A DNA stretch of 64,000 bases from Marinobacter piscis (GTDB lineage Bacteria > Pseudomonadota > Gammaproteobacteria > Pseudomonadales > Oleiphilaceae). A model generated the notes under the pieces. It was not told the origin of the DNA. It searched no databases and saw only the letters and a list, made by a program, of their open reading frames with translations. Made by a program: the position numbers and the translations under genes. The stretch lies in contig NZ_VCGX01000001.1 in NCBI RefSeq assembly GCF_007671655.1, positions 434,001 to 498,000 on the forward strand, written 5' to 3'. Below, piece by piece: positions 61,564 through 64,000 of this stretch (position 1 is its first letter; each line of letters begins with the position of its first letter).

Positions 61564-62469
61564 CTACAACTCCGGCACTGCCCTGCCCGGTTCATCATCA
61601 CGCACCCGCAAAAAGCTCGCAAACCGTGGCAACCCGGTCGCTGTCTGGCCATAGTACTTGAACGTAATACGAGTCCCCGGGGGCGGTGGCCGGGCCCGCT
61701 GCGCATCACTGAAACCGGTTCCGATGCGGAAGCGACGACCGTTCGGCAGCTCCACCTGCAGCGCGCCCATCATCCCCTGCAGGCGCCCTTTCCCCGCAAT
61801 GTGTTTAACCACAACCGCCTCGGCATCTTCAAAGGTTTTCACTTTCAGTAAATCATCTGAGCGCCCTGCGGTGTACCGGCTCTTACGCCGTTTCAGCATC
61901 AGGCCTTCCCCTCCCTGAGCAACCGTCGTGTCCAGTTCGTCCATCAGGGCAGCATGAGACGTCACCGGTTTCTGCCTCACCAGTTCGAGGTAATCAGAAT
62001 CCGTTTGTGTCAACAGGGTTTGCAGGTACCCATAACGCTCATGGAAGGGTCCGGGGCCAGGCAAATCAAAGACATAAAACCGGATTTCCCGCCATTCACT
62101 GGCCTCTGGCACACGCTTGCGTACCGCTCCGGACAACTCCGCAAAGCGCTGCCGTCCCATCCAAAGCTCGCCATCCAGCCTGACCTTCGGAAAATCTTCT
62201 ATAAACCAGTCCGGTGCTCTGTAAACATGCCCGTTGCGGGATAAAAGCCGATCGCCATCCCAGTAGGCCCTCACGCCGTCCAGCTTCTCACTGACCCAGT
62301 AATGCTTCAGCACCACGCCTTTGTGGTACGTGTTGGCCAGAGGCACCGGCGGCGGACTGGCTTCGCTGATGCGGCCGAGCGTGACCAGAAGCAGCAAAGC
62401 AATCAAAGCCAGCCGGTGTCTGAGCCCATGTATTCGTTGCAGGCATTGCCTCCCGTTATCCAGCGTCAT
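61564..62469 (-). CDS. Predicted periplasmic ATP-dependent DNA ligase (Lig E type)
   Basis: 301 residues, a minimal ATP-dependent ligase. The adenylation Lys62 is in EKLDGVRAYW. Other motifs are RLDGELWMG, RFYVFDLP, GEGLMLKR and DLLKVKTFEDAEAVV. The N-terminus (HRLALIALLLLVTLG then ASPPPVP) is a signal peptide, as in Lig E enzymes of competent and marine proteobacteria. GGAG lies seven bases before the ATG at 62469. It starts 16 bp after tssM on the same strand, an unusual association. It has no extra DNA-binding domain. Confidence 0.88.
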   Translation of the reverse strand: MTLDNGRQCLQRIHGLRHRLALIALLLLVTLGRISEASPPPVPLANTYHKGVVLKHYWVSEKLDGVRAYWDGDRLLSRNGHVYRAPDWFIEDFPKVRLDGELWMGRQRFAELSGAVRKRVPEASEWREIRFYVFDLPGPGPFHERYGYLQTLLTQTDSDYLELVRQKPVTSHAALMDELDTTVAQGGEGLMLKRRKSRYTAGRSDDLLKVKTFEDAEAVVVKHIAGKGRLQGMMGALQVELPNGRRFRIGTGFSDAQRARPPPPGTRITFKYYGQTATGLPRFASFLRVRDDEPGRAVPEL

Positions 62470-62485
62470 CTGTAAACTCCATGGT

Positions 62486-64000
62486 TCAATACAAACTGCG
62501 CGGAATCCGGAATCCGGACAGCAGTTCCTGGGTAAACGGGTTGGTGTTGCTGGCCGCATGCAGGCGGTAACGCATGTCACCGTCATCTACCTGAAAACGC
62601 ACATCCACAGCACTGCGGCTGACTCCGGTCAGGTCGGCTTTATCAAGAAGACGGAACAGCGCCCAGGGGCCACGCTCAGAAATACTCCGCGGGGAGCGGT
62701 TAACCTGCACCGGCACCAGAGTAATGCGGCTTTCAACCGCTTCCCTGAGTGTATTGGGCCACACCAACGGAATACTCTGGCCCGGGCCATGGCTGAACTC
62801 CACCAGCTGGCCATCCAGGTTCACCACACTGCGGCGCTTGTTGGAAGACAGATGCAGTGGCTCCAGTGCAAACTCCACATCAAGCGTACCACTGCGGGTG
62901 AAATACGCCTTACGAATTTTTTCGGCAGCATCCAGTGATGCCAGCACGTCACGACGCACCAGCCCGGCCCGGCGGGCATCGCCTACCTGCTCCGGATGGT
63001 CTTCGAGAAACAGCTTGAGATTTTCCCGGTAGAAGCTGTCCAATACACCTTCCGGCGCGAAGAACCGCTCAAAGTCCTGTAAGGCAACATCGCGGCCGGC
63101 GTTGGTGTTAAACGGATAATGCCGGACCAGGTTTTGCTGAAACGGCTGATACACCTCCCGATACCATTCCCGCTCTAATTGCGCCACAGCCTGATCCAGC
63201 AAGACCCGCCAGCTTTCTGTCGCCAACCGGTCCAGTAGCCGGTTCACCGGCTCCGGCTGATGCCCTGCCATCCGCTGCAAGGTGAAGATAGGATCAGCGC
63301 CCTGGAGCCCCATTCTGGCCCTGGCGGCATTAAGGGCAGCCTTACCCTTATCGGGTGCCTCCTGAATGCTACGCATGTATTCGTGCAGATCATTCACCAC
63401 ACCCATGATCTGCTCCAATTCGCTGGGCTGATTCCCGCTCTTTTCAGACAGCTGGTTAAGGTCGGCAAACTGACGCTCTATGTTTTGCAGCATAGTGAAA
63501 TGAGGCGACTTTTCCAGCAATGCCCGTGCCGCTGCAGTCTCCCCCTCAGCGGCAGGTATCAGTTGTGTGTTCCGGCGCACCTGCCCGAGAAACTGTGCCA
63601 GGGGCGCATGGCCACTGGTCAGGCTTTCCAGCACCCGAACCCCGTGATTCACATCATCAAACGTCTGGATATCTACCCGGCTCAGGGCGGTACGCCAGGC
63701 GTTGCTGTAATGCTTCGCATAGAGAGTCTGCAAACCTGCCTGTAACTCCGCCTCATCGGCTTTGCTGAAGTCAACGTTATCCCGGCGCCCCAATACCCAG
63801 GCATCCACCAGCGCCAGTTCGGTGACGGCACCCGACTTACGAAGGAACCACTGCTCCAGCCCTTCCCGGGTCAGCAGGGCCGGAATTTGCAGAGGACTGG
63901 ACTCCCGGGATGCACCCACCTGTTCTCCTGACGGCTCCCCATGCTCATCTATTTGCACAAACACATTACTGAATGCCGGGCCAGAGCTACGCGCCAGGTC
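62486..64000 (-). CDS. tssM: Type VI secretion membrane-complex protein TssM, C-terminal part
   Basis: 504 codons in frame from the stop at 62486 to the window edge without interruption, so the start lies to the right of the window. The sequence fits the periplasmic IcmF/TssM C-terminal region: YREVYQPFQQNLVRHYPFNTNAGRDVALQDFERFFAPEGVLDSFYRENL, then the beta-rich end with GPWALFRLLDKADL and FRVDDG-like FQVDDGDMRYRLHA. TssM joins TssJ and TssL to anchor the T6SS. The remaining cluster should lie beyond the right edge. Confidence 0.9.
   Translation of the reverse strand, partial: DLARSSGPAFSNVFVQIDEHGEPSGEQVGASRESSPLQIPALLTREGLEQWFLRKSGAVTELALVDAWVLGRRDNVDFSKADEAELQAGLQTLYAKHYSNAWRTALSRVDIQTFDDVNHGVRVLESLTSGHAPLAQFLGQVRRNTQLIPAAEGETAAARALLEKSPHFTMLQNIERQFADLNQLSEKSGNQPSELEQIMGVVNDLHEYMRSIQEAPDKGKAALNAARARMGLQGADPIFTLQRMAGHQPEPVNRLLDRLATESWRVLLDQAVAQLEREWYREVYQPFQQNLVRHYPFNTNAGRDVALQDFERFFAPEGVLDSFYRENLKLFLEDHPEQVGDARRAGLVRRDVLASLDAAEKIRKAYFTRSGTLDVEFALEPLHLSSNKRRSVVNLDGQLVEFSHGPGQSIPLVWPNTLREAVESRITLVPVQVNRSPRSISERGPWALFRLLDKADLTGVSRSAVDVRFQVDDGDMRYRLHAASNTNPFTQELLSGFRIPRSLY

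Overview
The window is a dense, chromosomal-looking stretch of a GC-rich marine gammaproteobacterium. Gene content and protein character (FadE-type acyl-CoA dehydrogenase, RapA, CysZ, MnmH, UbiF, ThiI, TmcA, PpnN, AcnA, an ArsJ/ACR3 arsenic locus, marine sortase-type regulators, a type VI secretion gene) fit Marinobacter or a close relative. The genus is an inference from recognition, not from a database search. I saw no tRNA, rRNA, CRISPR array, insertion sequence or prophage.

Layout. At 1-6 kb, reading leftward, are fadE (runs off the left edge), rapA and cysZ, with a divergent vanZ-like gene. The 5989-6425 gap holds what I read as a CsrB/RsmZ-type regulatory RNA. It has 15 GGA triplets in about 195 nt, several of them in hairpin loops, and a GacA/UvrY-like inverted repeat about 175 bp upstream. 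At 6.4-11 kb are mnmH, mscS, a YbaK-type deacylase, ubiF and hinT. At 11-16.5 kb is the complete pstSCAB-phoU phosphate operon, with a well-formed Pho box in front of pstS. At 17-21.5 kb is an arsenic locus: arsR, a GAPDH, arsJ and a short-chain dehydrogenase on one strand, and ACR3 divergent on the other. Together these give As(III) efflux plus As(V) detoxification through 1-arseno-3-phosphoglycerate. uppP follows, then a long perfect inverted repeat, then uvrD.

At 25-38 kb are metabolic and RNA-modification genes: gabD, a polyamine deacetylase-like gene, thiI, ppnN, a cytochrome c, a 3-hydroxyisobutyryl-CoA hydrolase-like gene, tmcA with a DUF2237 gene, a second UvrD-like helicase, and an OmpA porin with thrombospondin type 3 repeats. 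At 38-43 kb are a CCYH-type methyltransferase coupled to dadA, tatD, and lysO coupled to a DUF2288 gene.

At 43-48 kb is a signalling block: a single-domain receiver, a REC-HDOD protein and an Hpt-REC-REC-GGDEF protein, divergent from a membrane histidine kinase. acnA follows, then an odd B-box/membrane/TPR-like protein facing a rhomboid protease, a signal-less OmpA-domain protein, MAPEG and GlsB proteins, and a two-component pair of the proteobacterial dedicated sortase type with no sortase in view. The right end has a DUF815 ATPase, an outer-membrane barrel, a YqjD/YqjE-like pair, a predicted periplasmic Lig E-type ATP-dependent DNA ligase, and the C-terminal part of TssM (type VI secretion) running off the edge.

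Many convergent gene pairs share hairpins that overlap a stop codon, and several operons use TGATG-type translational coupling. The best candidate for something undescribed is the 6.0-6.4 kb regulatory RNA; next is the large cloverleaf-like repeat at 22.5 kb.
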